From Mycolicibacter sinensis (GTDB lineage: Bacteria; Actinomycetota; Actinomycetes; Mycobacteriales; Mycobacteriaceae), in assembly GCF_001667945.1 (NCBI RefSeq), contig NZ_LZJK01000020.1, forward strand, positions 79,734 through 143,733: DNA of 64,000 bases, given 5' to 3'. The notes under the pieces are model-generated. The model was not told the origin of the DNA. It made no database searches and saw nothing but the letters and a program-made list of their open reading frames with translations. Shown here piece by piece: positions 53,740-64,000 of the stretch. Both the position numbers and the translations under genes were made by a program. Position 1 is the first letter of the stretch. Each line of letters begins with the position of its first letter.

Positions 53740-55268
53740 CGCAGCGAGCAGCGGTTGCCGTAGTCCAGGGCGCGCACCGTAATCGGCGTCCCCAGCGGTT
53801 CGCCGTCGGAGAGCAGCGCCACCAGATCGTCGTCCTCGGTGGTCGCCAGGAACCGGCTGCCGTCGGCGTCGAGCCGGCCGATGACGATCCCGGTCCGGGT
53901 CTCCCAGTCGTAGCGGACACTGTAGGTCTCGATGGTGGCCGGGCCGTCGGCGTGCTCAGTGACGGCCACGGCTGCGCCGCCATCGATGTGAGCCTGACGT
54001 TCGGCGCTGCGATCCGGTGTCCACGGGGCCGGGACGGCCGAGTACACCCCGACCGAGTACTTGCTCTGCATGCCGCCGTTGGCGCCGACGAACGCGAATT
54101 GCCCTGGGGCACTGCGGGCCGCGGCAACAGCCTCGGCGATGGCGTGCATCGAATAGTTGTTGCCGGCGCCGCCGAAGAACGGCAACCCGCCGGTCAGGGT
54201 CAGGCCGCGCGGGTCGTCGGCGGCCAGGCCGAAGGCGTCGCAGATGTTGAATACCGGCACCGGAAAGCAGCTGTAGAGATCCATCGCCGCGACGTCGTCG
54301 AAGCCGATCCCGGCCATCGCGAGCGCCTCGGTGGTGGCGGCCACCGCAGCCGGGTAGGCGCCCAGGTCGGGGCGTTCCAGCAGGCGCTGCTCGCGCATGT
54401 CGGCGTGCCCGTGCAGGTACACCCACCGGTCCTCCGGAACGCCCAGGCGCTGGGCCGCCTCCACCGACATCAGTAGCGCCGCCGCCCCCTGGTTGACCTG
54501 GTCGCGCGCCACCAGCAGCCGCGGGTAGGGGTCGCAGATCATCCGGTTGCTGGTGCTGATCGTGGTCAGCTCATCGACCGAGCGTTCTACCGGCGACGCC
54601 GAGAACGGGTTCTTCGCGGCGATCTTGGACATCGGGGCGAACAGTTCGCCCATCGACTGCAGATAGTCGGCGGTGCTGCGGCCCAGCCGGGCGCGGCGGG
54701 CGTTCTCCAGCAGGCCGTACTGCACCGGTGCGCCGGTGAGCCCGTGAATGACGGTGTAATGCTCGACGAACTCCTCCAGGCCGTAGCCGCGGTCTTCGAG
54801 CTGCCCGTCGATGGTCTCGCTGAAATCCGGCTTGTCGTCGGCTTTGGCGAAGTGGCGCAGCGTCGAGGTGGCGTCGGATCCGCATAGCAGCACTACGTCC
54901 GCGGCGCCGGCCACGATCTCGGCGGCGAACTCGCTGAGCAGCTTCTGCGGGCCTTGACCGCCCACCTTGTCCAGCACCGCCCGAGCCGGGTCCGCCCCGA
55001 TCCGGCGGGCCACCGAGCGCGGGAAGTTGTTCGACTTGCCCAGCGGCGCAGGAGCTTTGGGGATCGAATTTTCGAACGCCCGGGTGGCCACCACCGCGTC
55101 GATGGCCTGGGCGACCCGCGCTGGATCGGCACCGGTGTCGGCCAGTGCGGCCTGCGCGGCGGCGGCGGCCAACTCCACCGGCGACATGGCGCGGTAGTCG
55201 GTGTCGTCGATGCGTTCGGCGGCCTGCCCGACGCCGACGACGACGGGCGTGCGCGGATCGATGCTCAT
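53736..55268 (-). CDS. Thiolase-like acetyl-CoA acetyltransferase
   Basis: 510 residues from ATG 55268 (AGGTGA upstream). PVVVGVGQAAERID start, the YSCFPVPVFNICDAFGL segment and GGLPFFGGAGNNYSMHAI, matching the SCP2-type thiolases of actinobacteria. The first-Cys region (DVVLLCGSDATS) keeps a cysteine, but the context differs from classical thiolases, so degradative activity is likely but unproven. In line with sucCD yet separated by a strong inverted repeat. Confidence 0.85.
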   Translation of the reverse strand: MSIDPRTPVVVGVGQAAERIDDTDYRAMSPVELAAAAAQAALADTGADPARVAQAIDAVVATRAFENSIPKAPAPLGKSNNFPRSVARRIGADPARAVLDKVGGQGPQKLLSEFAAEIVAGAADVVLLCGSDATSTLRHFAKADDKPDFSETIDGQLEDRGYGLEEFVEHYTVIHGLTGAPVQYGLLENARRARLGRSTADYLQSMGELFAPMSKIAAKNPFSASPVERSVDELTTISTSNRMICDPYPRLLVARDQVNQGAAALLMSVEAAQRLGVPEDRWVYLHGHADMREQRLLERPDLGAYPAAVAATTEALAMAGIGFDDVAAMDLYSCFPVPVFNICDAFGLAADDPRGLTLTGGLPFFGGAGNNYSMHAIAEAVAAARSAPGQFAFVGANGGMQSKYSVGVYSAVPAPWTPDRSAERQAHIDGGAAVAVTEHADGPATIETYSVRYDWETRTGIVIGRLDADGSRFLATTEDDDLVALLSDGEPLGTPITVRALDYGNRCSLR

Positions 55269-55287
55269 ATGCTCACCTCTCACGGGA

Positions 55288-55344
55288 CGACTGTGCCGTT
55301 TCGTACGCGACGCGCCGGGGCGGGCGTACGAAACGGCACAGTCG
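55288..55344. repeat. Perfect 21-bp inverted repeat downstream of sucCD
   Basis: The left arm 55288-55308 and right arm 55324-55344 are exact reverse complements over 21 bases, with a 15-base GC-rich loop. The core reads GTGCCGTTTCGTACGC on the left arm. It sits between the sucD stop and the thiolase start. It can act as a strong terminator for sucCD, or it may be a member of a dispersed palindrome family; only this copy occurs in the window. Confidence 0.85.
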
Positions 55345-55352
55345 ATGCCGAC

Positions 55353-56255
55353 CTACAGGCTCTGCAGGATCTCGCGAGCCAGCGCCGCCGTGGCCGACGG
55401 GGTCTTGCCCACCTTCACACCGGCAGCCTCCAGGGCCTCCTGCTTGGCGGCCGCGGTGCCCGAGGAGCCGGACACGATGGCGCCGGCGTGGCCCATGGTC
55501 TTGCCCTCCGGAGCGGTGAACCCGGCGACGTAGCCGACCACCGGCTTGGTGACGTTGGCCTTGATGTAGTCGGCGGCCCGCTCCTCGGCGTCGCCGCCGA
55601 TCTCACCGATCATCACGATCACCTTGGTGGCCGGGTCCTTCTCGAACGCCTCGATGGCGTCGATGTGGGTGGTACCGATCACCGGGTCGCCGCCGATACC
55701 GATCGCGGTGGAGAACCCGAAGTCCCGCAGCTCGTACATCATCTGGTAGGTCAGCGTGCCGGACTTGGACACCAGCCCGATCGGCCCGGTGCCGGAGATG
55801 TTGGCCGGGGTGATCCCGACCAGGCACTCGCCCGGGGTGATGATGCCGGGGCAGTTCGGCCCGATGATCCGGGTCTTGGCGCCCTTCTCCACGTTGTAGG
55901 CCCACGCATAGGCGCTGTCCTGCACCGGGATGCCCTCGGTGATGACCACCAACAGGCCGATCTCGGCGTCGATGGCCTCGATCATCGCGTCCTTGGAGAA
56001 CTTCGGCGGCACGAACGCGATCGACACGTCGGCGCCGGTGGCCGCCATGGCCTCGGCCACCCCACCGAACACCGGCAGCTTGATCATCCGGCCACCCTTG
56101 TCCTCGTGGGTGACGGTGGTGCCGGCCTTGCGGGCGTTGACGCCGCCGACGATCTGGGTGCCGGCCCGCAGCATCCGGGCGGTGTGGATGGTGGCCTCAC
56201 TGCCGGTGATGCCCTGGACGATGACCTTGCTGTCCTTGTTGACGAAGATCGACAT
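55353..56255 (-). CDS. sucD: Succinyl-CoA ligase (ADP-forming) alpha subunit
   Basis: 300 residues: CoA-binding [17 protein letters not shown] start, the [15 protein letters not shown] segment, and the C-terminal active-site histidine loop [14 protein letters not shown] near residue 245. It makes succinate and ATP from succinyl-CoA in the TCA cycle with SucC. ATG 56255 lies two bases after the sucC stop; the frame to 56471 is a shadow. Confidence 0.95.
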   Translation of the reverse strand: MSIFVNKDSKVIVQGITGSEATIHTARMLRAGTQIVGGVNARKAGTTVTHEDKGGRMIKLPVFGGVAEAMAATGADVSIAFVPPKFSKDAMIEAIDAEIGLLVVITEGIPVQDSAYAWAYNVEKGAKTRIIGPNCPGIITPGECLVGITPANISGTGPIGLVSKSGTLTYQMMYELRDFGFSTAIGIGGDPVIGTTHIDAIEAFEKDPATKVIVMIGEIGGDAEERAADYIKANVTKPVVGYVAGFTAPEGKTMGHAGAIVSGSSGTAAAKQEALEAAGVKVGKTPSATAALAREILQSL

Positions 56256-56257
56256 GC

Positions 56258-57433
<1,176 letters not shown>

Positions 57434-57576
57434 GGGCTCACTGTCTTATTACGGGTAGCCGGTAGGCCGGCACTGTCGGATTCAGGAGGATTTAACTCCC
57501 GAGGCACTGTATCGACCCCGCGGCGCGGTTCCGCCCTCCCATACCATCGCTGTGGCACATCTCACCGCCCGCAAAA

Positions 57577-57592
57577 CGTGATTCGTTTCACA
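57577..57592. promoter_or_regulatory. CRP-like binding site between sucC and the M23 peptidase gene
   Basis: CGTGA-TTCGTT-TCACA matches the mycobacterial CRP consensus (C/T)GTGAnnnnnnTCAC(G/A) in full. It lies 144 bp before sucC and 112 bp before the M23 gene, in the shared 270-bp promoter region, which also holds TATAAC at about 57665 as a possible -10 for the M23 gene. Predicts cAMP-responsive control of one or both genes. Confidence 0.62.
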
Positions 57593-57703
57593 TTAGTGGC
57601 CTTATTTGACCGATGGCTTGCCGACGGGGCGCGGAACTGGTTACCGTCACCAGGTCCAGGTCTTTATAACGTTCTGATTACGACCAGAGGATCTTCCAGG
57701 CTG

Positions 57704-58759
57704 ATGCAGCACGGATCACCCATGCGCCCGGTTTCCGGCGGGGTCACCCCTCGCCATCGGAACGGCGTTGCGGCGGCTGGGACCCGGTCTTCGGTTCCGG
57801 GCCCCGCCGAGGTCACCGACATCATCCCGTTCAACGAGTTCGGACGGCTCGACGACACCCCCTTCAGCGACGCCGCGTTTACCGGCGCTGCCTTCGATGG
57901 CTCGACTGAGGTGCTGCTGGCCCCGGAGCTGGACGACCTGACCGACACCGACAACATGCCGGTCCTGCAGCTGGCCTTCCCCCGCGGCGGCTACCCGGAC
58001 GAGTACCTCTATCGCCCACCGCAGGAAGCAGTCGGGGCGCCAGGCGGCCTGCCTGTCCGGGGCGGAAAGCACCGCAGCCAGCCCACCAGCGCGGTCAGGA
58101 GCCGCGTGATGATCGCCGCGATGGCCGCCGGCGCGGCCGCTGCCGCCGCGCACGCCGCCACCCACCCATCGGGCGACACCGTGAACCGGCCGGCCGTGCT
58201 GGCGGCCAGCAAGACGACGCTGAACGACGGCACCACCACCACTTCCAGCCGTGGCATGCAGATGATCACGGTCAAGGCCGCGGCCAACGTCGTCGTGCAC
58301 AACGAAGAGCTGGCCAAGGGGGTGGCGTTCGCCCAGGAGCGCGCCGAACGCGAGGCCCGGCTGCAGCGGCCGCTGTTCGTCGCGCCCACCCAGGGCGCGT
58401 TCACCTCGAACTTCGGCTACCGCTGGGGTGTGCTGCACGCCGGCATCGACATCGCCAACGCCATCGGCACCCCCATCCTGGCGGCCTCCGACGGCGTGGT
58501 GATCGAGTCCGGCCCCAGCGCCGGCTACGGCATGCTGGTCAAGCTGCGCCATTCCGACGGCACCGTGACGCTCTACGGGCACATCAACCGGTCCCTGGTC
58601 AGCGTCGGCGAGCGCGTGATGGCCGGCGACCAGATCGCCGAGATGGGCAACCGCGGCTACTCCACCGGCCCGCACCTGCACTTCGAGGTGCTGCAGAACG
58701 GCACCAGCCGGATCGATCCGACCGCCTGGCTCGCCAAGCGCGGCATCAATTTCGCTTAA
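57704..58759 (+). CDS. M23-family metallopeptidase
   Basis: 351 residues from ATG 57704. A long disordered N-terminus, one membrane segment (about 125-150, VMIAAMAAGAAAAAAHAA), a helical linker, and a C-terminal M23/LytM domain with FGYRWGVLHAGIDIA (metal H, D) and GPHLHFEVLQNG (H-x-H). It likely cuts peptidoglycan cross-bridges or helps amidases in the envelope. Corresponds to Rv0950c. The much longer upstream frame is a shadow of sucC. Confidence 0.85.
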   Translation: MQHGSPMRPVSGGVTPRHRNGVAAAGTRSSVPGPAEVTDIIPFNEFGRLDDTPFSDAAFTGAAFDGSTEVLLAPELDDLTDTDNMPVLQLAFPRGGYPDEYLYRPPQEAVGAPGGLPVRGGKHRSQPTSAVRSRVMIAAMAAGAAAAAAHAATHPSGDTVNRPAVLAASKTTLNDGTTTTSSRGMQMITVKAAANVVVHNEELAKGVAFAQERAEREARLQRPLFVAPTQGAFTSNFGYRWGVLHAGIDIANAIGTPILAASDGVVIESGPSAGYGMLVKLRHSDGTVTLYGHINRSLVSVGERVMAGDQIAEMGNRGYSTGPHLHFEVLQNGTSRIDPTAWLAKRGINFA

Positions 58760-58768
58760 CCTGGGTTG

Positions 58769-59323
58769 GTGACCGACCGCCACCAGCCGCCCACGGGTGC
58801 TCGGCCTTCCGGCGCCTCGGAAGCCGACCCGGCCAGCGCGCCCAGCCGTATCATCCGCCGGGCCCCTACCGGCGCCATCCCCGTTGTCACCGGCGCGGCG
58901 CGGATACCGCCGGCGATGCGGCCCGCCGAGATGGCGCCGCCGGAGCGGGTCCACTACTCATCGGCCGCGGTCCCGATCAGCGCCTGCGTGTTCGCCATCA
59001 TCGGCTGCTGGGCCACGTCGGTGGTCTCCACCGACCTGATCGCCAGCTGGTGGCACACCGACCGGCTGTTCTGCGTCGCGGTCGGCTTCTTGAGTCTGGT
59101 GTTCGCGGGGACGACGGTGTCCGGCGTGATCATGCTGCTGCTGCGACGCCCGATCGGCCGCTACCTGATCGCGGTCGGCGCGGTGGTGGCGCTGTTGACC
59201 TTCGGCAGCCTGTTCCTCGCGGGCGCCCGGGTACCGGGGATCGTGCACGTCATCCCGGTCATCCAGGTCGTCACCGTGGTGGCGGCCCTGCACCCGGCAA
59301 CCAGACGGTGGCTGGGCGTTTAG
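58769..59323 (+). CDS. Hypothetical membrane protein
   Basis: 184 residues. A polar Pro/Ala/Arg-rich first 65 residues, then four membrane helices (about 70-88, 103-123, 129-150, 156-176). No known motif. GTG 58769 has no ribosome site, and a TAACCT box overlapping the previous stop lies six bases before it, so it may be leaderless or read through from the M23 gene. Convergent with uvrD1, overlapping its end by 4 bp. Confidence 0.6.
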   Translation: MTDRHQPPTGARPSGASEADPASAPSRIIRRAPTGAIPVVTGAARIPPAMRPAEMAPPERVHYSSAAVPISACVFAIIGCWATSVVSTDLIASWWHTDRLFCVAVGFLSLVFAGTTVSGVIMLLLRRPIGRYLIAVGAVVALLTFGSLFLAGARVPGIVHVIPVIQVVTVVAALHPATRRWLGV

Positions 59324-61641
59324 AGCTTGGTCACCGGCGCGTGGTTGTGCATCAGCTTGACCCGCCCGGAACTGCCGAAGTCGATCAGCGACATCGCCGA
59401 CTCCCCCACCCCGGAGACTTCCTCCACCCGGCCCAGGCCGTACTTGTCGTGCGATACCCGGTCCCCGGGCGCCAGCACCACCAGCGGCCGGTTGCCGGAG
59501 CGGCCCGGCGCCGGCCGCGGCGCGCCGAACCGGCCGGCGCCGCTGACCGGAGCGCTGGGTGACGCCGTGGCATCGGTGCGCCGCCAGTCGATGAGGTGCT
59601 GGGGGATCTCCCGCAGGAAGCGCGATTCCGGGTTCAGCATGGGCTGGCCCCACGACGAGCGCACCTTGGCCCGGCTCAAATAGAGCCGTTGCCGCGCCCG
59701 GGTCAGGCCGACGTAGGCCAGCCGGCGTTCCTCGGACAGCTCGCGGGCATCCCCGAGCGACCGCATGTGCGGGAACATGCCGTCCTCCCAGCCGGTGACG
59801 AACACCACCGGGAACTCCAGGCCCTTGGCGGTGTGCAGCGTCATCAGCGTGACCATGCCCGAACCGTGTTCGGGAATCTCGTCGGTGTCGGCGATCAGCG
59901 AGACCCGCTCCAAAAACGCGGCCAGCACCCCGGCGTCGGGGATGTCCTCTTCCTCGGGGATGACCTCCTGATCGGCCAGCGCGTTGGCCCGGTCGATGCT
60001 GAATTCGTGGGCGACGCTGACGAGTTCGTTGATGTTGTCCAGCCGGGCCAGATCTTGTGGATCGGTGGAGGATTCGAGCTCGGCGCGGTAGCCGGTGCGG
60101 TCGAGCACCAGCTCCACCAGGTTGCCGAGGTCGTCGTCGCAGGTGTTCAGGTGCGCCCGCAGCTCCTCGAGCATCGCCACAAAGGCGGCGATCGCGTTCT
60201 GCGAACGGCTGTTGAGCATCGGCACGCCACCCTCGGCGGCGGCCGTCAATGCGGCGGCGAAACCGGTGCCGGTGTTCTCGGCGTGCACCGACACGCACGC
60301 CTCGGCACGATCCCCGATGCCGCGGCGCGGGGTGTTGAGAATGCGCCGCAGACTGACCGCATCACCGGGGTTGTCCAGCACCCGTAGGTAGGCGATGATG
60401 TCGCGGATCTCTTTGCGTTCGTAAAAGCGCACGCCGCCAACGACTTTGTAGGGGATGCCGGCGCGGATGAACACCTCTTCCAGCGACCGTGACGCATTGT
60501 TGGTGCGGTAGAACACCGCGATGTCGCCGTAGTTGACGGTGCCGCCGTCGGCCAGGGCATCGATCTCCTGCGCCACGAACCGCGCCTCGTCGTGTTCGTT
60601 GTCGGCGACATAGCCGACGATCAGCTCGCCGTCACCGGCGTCGGTCCACAGCCGCTTCTCCCGCCGCCCGGAGTTACAGGCGATCACCGCATTGGCCGCC
60701 GACAGGATGTTCTGGGTGGAGCGGTAGTTCTGCTCCAGCAGCAGAGTCGTCGCGTCCGGGTAGTCGCGTTCGAAGTCCTCGATGTTGCGGATGGTGGCGC
60801 CGCGGAAGGCGTAGATCGACTGGTCGGCATCACCGACCACGCACAGCTCCGCCGGCGGCAGGTCCGGGTCGGCGGGGCCGCCTTCGACGGTGTGGCCGGC
60901 AAGCTCGCGCACCAGCACGTACTGCGCATGGTTGGTGTCCTGATACTCGTCGACCAGGATGTGCCGGAACCGGCGCCGGTAGTGCTGGGCGATCTCCGGG
61001 AAGGCCTGCAATATCGCCACGGTCTCGCCGATCAGGTCGTCGAAGTCCAGCGCATTGGCCGACCGCAGCCGGCGCTGGTATTCGGCGTACACCGCGGCCA
61101 CCACCCGGCTCAGATCGTCGGAGTCCTCGGTGAGCTCGGCCAGCGCCCGCTCGGGGTCGATCAGTTCGTTCTTCAGGTTGGAGATGGCGGTGGCCAACAG
61201 CCGGGGTGAGTGCCGTTTGACGTCGAGGCCCATGTCGCGCCCGATCATCAACAGCAGCCGCCGCGAGTCGTCGGCGTCATAGATCGAGAAGTTGGAGTTC
61301 AGCCCGGGAACCACCGAGGCCTGGTTGCGCAGGATCCGCACGCAGGTGGAGTGGAACGTCGACACCCACATCGCGCGGGCGCGCGGGCCGACGAGCCCCA
61401 CCACCCGCTCGCGCATCTCGGCGGCGGCCTTGTTGGTGAAGGTGATCGCCAGCACCTGCCCCACGCCGACGTCACGGGCGGCCAGTAGGTAGGCGATGCG
61501 CCGGGTGAGCACCGCGGTCTTGCCCGAGCCGGCCCCTGCGACGATCAGCAGCGGCGAGCCCTCGTGCAGCACGGCCTGGCGCTGCTGCGGGTTGAGCCCG
61601 TCGAGCAGGTGATCGGTTTGCGAAGTCGCATGCACTGTCAT
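59320..61641 (-). CDS. uvrD1: ATP-dependent DNA helicase UvrD1 (PcrA-like)
   Basis: 773 residues from ATG 61641. Walker A AGAGSGKT (35-42), motif II VDEYQDTN, motif III GDADQSIYAFRGA, motif V/VI HTAKGLEFPVVF and YVGLTRARQRLYL. SF1A helicase of nucleotide excision repair; in mycobacteria it is recruited by Ku. A C-terminal Tudor-like tail (RVSHDKYGLGRVEEV) is present. The frame to 61689 is not used because ATG 61641 fits known starts. Confidence 0.94.
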   Translation of the reverse strand: MTVHATSQTDHLLDGLNPQQRQAVLHEGSPLLIVAGAGSGKTAVLTRRIAYLLAARDVGVGQVLAITFTNKAAAEMRERVVGLVGPRARAMWVSTFHSTCVRILRNQASVVPGLNSNFSIYDADDSRRLLLMIGRDMGLDVKRHSPRLLATAISNLKNELIDPERALAELTEDSDDLSRVVAAVYAEYQRRLRSANALDFDDLIGETVAILQAFPEIAQHYRRRFRHILVDEYQDTNHAQYVLVRELAGHTVEGGPADPDLPPAELCVVGDADQSIYAFRGATIRNIEDFERDYPDATTLLLEQNYRSTQNILSAANAVIACNSGRREKRLWTDAGDGELIVGYVADNEHDEARFVAQEIDALADGGTVNYGDIAVFYRTNNASRSLEEVFIRAGIPYKVVGGVRFYERKEIRDIIAYLRVLDNPGDAVSLRRILNTPRRGIGDRAEACVSVHAENTGTGFAAALTAAAEGGVPMLNSRSQNAIAAFVAMLEELRAHLNTCDDDLGNLVELVLDRTGYRAELESSTDPQDLARLDNINELVSVAHEFSIDRANALADQEVIPEEEDIPDAGVLAAFLERVSLIADTDEIPEHGSGMVTLMTLHTAKGLEFPVVFVTGWEDGMFPHMRSLGDARELSEERRLAYVGLTRARQRLYLSRAKVRSSWGQPMLNPESRFLREIPQHLIDWRRTDATASPSAPVSGAGRFGAPRPAPGRSGNRPLVVLAPGDRVSHDKYGLGRVEEVSGVGESAMSLIDFGSSGRVKLMHNHAPVTKL

Positions 61642-61784
61642 AACGCAACCCAACGTACCGCCGTACGGGGACACTCTTTGCGCTGGCACGGCCCTTAGTG
61701 GCAGACTCGGTTCGTGCTCGACATGCAGCGTCGATTTTTCTACGGGTACCGGTCAGCGGTGCCCGTGGTTTAGCTGCAACGCCA

Positions 61785-61816
61785 AGCCCCGCGGTCCGCT
61801 TCGCCGACCCGGGGCT
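61785..61816 (+). terminator. GC hairpin in the chorismate mutase leader
   Basis: AGCCCCG (61785-61791) pairs with CGGGGCT (61810-61816) around an 18-base loop, followed by CGTCTGTTGTG. It lies 28 bp before the ATG at 61844. It may be an attenuator or an upstream transcript end. Confidence 0.35.
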
Positions 61817-61843
61817 CGTCTGTTGTGTGAGGCCGGATCGCCG

Positions 61844-62152
61844 ATGGGACCAGAAAACACCAACAGCGAGAATCTGGAGTCCGAACCCATGACTGCCCAA
61901 CCCCAACAGCTGCCCGACATCGATGAACTGCGCCATGAGATCGACCGGCTCGACGCCGAGATCCTGGCCGCGGTCAAGCGCCGCACCGAGGTGTCCCAGG
62001 AGATCGGCAGAGCCCGGATGGCCTCCGGCGGCACCCGACTGGTGCACAGCCGGGAAATGAAGGTGCTCGAGCGTTACAGCGAGCTCGGCCAGGACGGCAA
62101 GGACCTGGCGATGCTGCTGCTGCGGCTGGGCCGCGGGCGGCTCGGTCACTGA
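61844..62152 (+). CDS. Intracellular chorismate mutase
   Basis: About 102 residues of the AroQ-delta type: DELRHEIDRLDAEILAAVKRRTEVSQEIG and MASGGTRLVHSREMKVLERYSELG, with the catalytic R and K residues, ending RLGRGRLGH. It makes prephenate for Phe/Tyr and is activated by DAHP synthase in M. tuberculosis (Rv0948c). ATG 61844 or 61889 could start it; the former gives the usual size. Co-oriented with pgi. Confidence 0.9.
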   Translation: MGPENTNSENLESEPMTAQPQQLPDIDELRHEIDRLDAEILAAVKRRTEVSQEIGRARMASGGTRLVHSREMKVLERYSELGQDGKDLAMLLLRLGRGRLGH

Positions 62153-62182
62153 TCAGCCCCGCGCCGGGGCTACTGTCGGGGA

Positions 62183-63847
62183 ATGAGCTCGGTCCAACAG
62201 ATCCCCGACATCACCGCCACCCCAGCCTGGGACGCGTTGCGCAAGCATCACCAGGCGATCGCCGACACCCACCTGCGTCAGCTCTTCGCCGACGATCCCG
62301 AGCGGGGCCAGAAGTTCACCGTCACCGTCGGTGACCTCTACATCGACTACAGCAAGCACCGCATCACCGAGGAGACGGTGGGCCTGCTGCTCGATCTGGC
62401 CCGGGCGGCCGGCCTCCAGGACCGGCGTGACGCGATGTTCGCCGGGGTGCACATCAACACCTCGGAGGATCGGGCGGTGCTGCACACCGCCTTACGGCTG
62501 CCGCGCAACGCCGACCTGAACGTCGACGGTCAAGACGTCGTCGCTGAGGTGCATGCGGTGCTCGACGCTATGGGCGACTTCACCGACCGGCTGCGCAGCG
62601 GGGAATGGACCGGCGCCACCGGGAAACGCATCGAGACCGTCGTCAACATCGGTATCGGCGGCTCGGACCTCGGCCCGGTGATGGTCGACCGGGCGTTGCG
62701 CCACTACGCCGACGCCGGGATCTCGGCCCGGTTCGTCTCCAACGTCGATCCGGCTGACCTGACCGCCAAGCTGGCCGGCCTGGATCCCGCTACCACGGTT
62801 TTCATCGTGGCCTCCAAGACGTTCTCGACGCTGGAGACACTGACCAACGCCACCGCCGCCCGGCGCTGGCTGACCGACGCCCTGGGCGATGCCGCGGTGT
62901 CGAAGCATTTCGTGGCGGTCTCCACCAACGCCGAGCGGGTGGCGCAGTTCGGCATCGACACCGCGAACATGTTCGGCTTCTGGGACTGGGTCGGCGGCCG
63001 ATACTCGGTGGATTCGGCGATCGGGCTGTCGGTGATGGCGGTGATCGGCCGGGAGCGCTTCGCGGAGTTCCTGGCCGGCTTCCACATCGTCGACGAGCAT
63101 TTCCGCACCGCGCCACTGGAATCCAACGCGCCTGCACTGCTCGGCCTGATCGGGCTGTGGTACTCCAACTTCTTCGGCGCCCAGTCCCGCGCGGTGCTGC
63201 CCTACGCCAACGACCTGGACCGCTTCGCGGCGTATCTGCAGCAGCTCACCATGGAATCCAACGGCAAGTCGACCCGCGCCGACGGCACCCCGGTGACCAC
63301 CGACACCGGCGAGATCTTTTGGGGTGAGCCGGGAACCAACGGCCAGCACGCGTTCTACCAGCTGCTGCACCAAGGCACCCGCCTGGTGCCGGCAGATTTC
63401 ATCGGCTTCGCCCAACCCCTCGACGACCTGGCCACCGCCGACGGCACCGGCAGCATGCACGACCTGTTGATGAGCAACTTCTTCGCCCAAACCCAGGTGC
63501 TGGCGTTCGGCAAGACCGCCGAGGAGATCGCTGCGGAAGGCACGCCCGCAGATGTGGTGGCGCACAAGGTGATGCCGGGCAACCGGCCGAGCACCTCGAT
63601 TCTGGCCACCCGGCTCACCCCGTCGGTGCTGGGCCAGCTGATCGCGCTCTACGAGCATCAGGTCTTCACCGAGGGCGTGGTGTGGGGCATCGACTCCTTC
63701 GACCAGTGGGGCGTGGAATTGGGCAAGACGCAGGCCAAGGCGCTGCTGCCGGTGCTGACCGACGACGCCTCCCCCCAACCGCAGACCGACAGCTCCACCG
63801 ACGCACTGGTGCGCCGCTACCGGGTGGAGCGCGGCCGGGCGATGTAG
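62183..63847 (+). CDS. pgi: Glucose-6-phosphate isomerase
   Basis: 554 residues, complete: [12 protein letters not shown] sugar-phosphate loop, [11 protein letters not shown], the PGI signature [19 protein letters not shown] and [14 protein letters not shown] with catalytic Lys. It interconverts glucose 6-phosphate and fructose 6-phosphate. It follows chorismate mutase by 30 bp. ATG 62183. Confidence 0.97.
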   Translation: MSSVQQIPDITATPAWDALRKHHQAIADTHLRQLFADDPERGQKFTVTVGDLYIDYSKHRITEETVGLLLDLARAAGLQDRRDAMFAGVHINTSEDRAVLHTALRLPRNADLNVDGQDVVAEVHAVLDAMGDFTDRLRSGEWTGATGKRIETVVNIGIGGSDLGPVMVDRALRHYADAGISARFVSNVDPADLTAKLAGLDPATTVFIVASKTFSTLETLTNATAARRWLTDALGDAAVSKHFVAVSTNAERVAQFGIDTANMFGFWDWVGGRYSVDSAIGLSVMAVIGRERFAEFLAGFHIVDEHFRTAPLESNAPALLGLIGLWYSNFFGAQSRAVLPYANDLDRFAAYLQQLTMESNGKSTRADGTPVTTDTGEIFWGEPGTNGQHAFYQLLHQGTRLVPADFIGFAQPLDDLATADGTGSMHDLLMSNFFAQTQVLAFGKTAEEIAAEGTPADVVAHKVMPGNRPSTSILATRLTPSVLGQLIALYEHQVFTEGVVWGIDSFDQWGVELGKTQAKALLPVLTDDASPQPQTDSSTDALVRRYRVERGRAM

Positions 63848-63904
63848 CGCCTCGGCTTTTCTCTCGGCCTGACTTTTTACCCGTGACCGGGCCGGGCGGT
63901 GTCT

Positions 63905-63945
63905 GAAGCGGCGCGGCTGAGATGCCCGGCCGCGCTTCGTTCTTT
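63905..63945 (+). terminator. Terminator hairpin after pgi
   Basis: GAAGCGGCGCGGC (63905-63917) pairs with GCCGCGCTTC (63929-63938), one two-base bulge, followed by GTTCTTT. A competing stem GGCCGGGC/GCCCGGCC (63890-63897/63924-63931) overlaps it. Fits an intrinsic terminator for pgi. No gene is seen from 63848 to the end. Confidence 0.55.
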
Positions 63946-64000
63946 AGGCTTCGCGCCATGCTGATGGCATCCGGTGTTGGGCGCTGTTGTCGCTGACTCC

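Overview
The window is high-GC actinobacterial chromosome. Gene order, mycobacteria-specific families (PPE, DUF732, DUF2563, DUF1707, MprAB-PepD, AccA2/AccD2-FadE12/13-EchA7) and overlapping-stop operons place it in Mycobacteriaceae. Much of it runs colinear, in inverted orientation, with the M. tuberculosis segment from about Rv0996 down to pgi (Rv0946c). Species cannot be fixed from sequence alone. No insertion sequence, prophage, CRISPR array or rRNA was seen; one tRNA-Ala(CGC) is present.

Layout. (1) 1-6050, accessory: a DUF732 secreted protein, an EcsC protein, a secreted-protein gene broken by an in-frame TGA, a TetR/ferritin-like pair, a cytochrome P450 and a divergent TetR with clustered operator half-sites. 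(2) 6058-12117: tRNA-Ala, then the GlpR/SepX-like divisome membrane protein, a RimJ-like GNAT, a MoeA-like protein with degraded catalytic motifs (probably Glp) and GalU; opposite these are 5-FTHF cyclo-ligase and a CIRCE-controlled chaperone pair (FmdB/Ruc and a SAF protein like Hsp22.5). (3) 12122-17123: MscL with a zinc ribbon, a 38-residue small protein, MoaB2, PepD, MprB, MprA, RpmF. (4) 17374-25777: a translationally coupled six-gene catabolic operon (AtuA-like, FadE13, AccD2, AccA2, FadE12, EchA7), followed directly by a DUF1707 gene without the copper operon known at this junction in M. tuberculosis.

(5) 26430-31412, accessory: TetR and a divergent DUF2236 oxygenase, then a compact module of DUF2563 protein, a 491-residue helical/glycine-linker/glycine-zipper protein, a small membrane protein and an LpqN-like protein, which reads as a possible type VII secretion effector-immunity set; then a methyltransferase. 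(6) 31397-37505: a complete Mrp (Mnh) cation/proton antiporter operon with fused MnhA-MnhB. (7) 37764-39436: a NarL-type two-component system, divergent from a PPE-SVP gene ending in a SHOCT motif. (8) 41160-44535: MoxR ATPase and VWA protein. (9) 44615-47998: esterase, TetR and amidohydrolase, an apparent catabolic insertion before purH.

(10) 48127-63847, core metabolism: PurH-PurN, two cell-envelope membrane proteins (DUF6350, DUF5336), a luciferase-like F420 oxidoreductase, a thiolase, SucCD, an M23 peptidase sharing a CRP-like site with sucC, a small membrane protein, UvrD1, chorismate mutase and Pgi. A perfect 21-bp inverted repeat lies downstream of sucCD.
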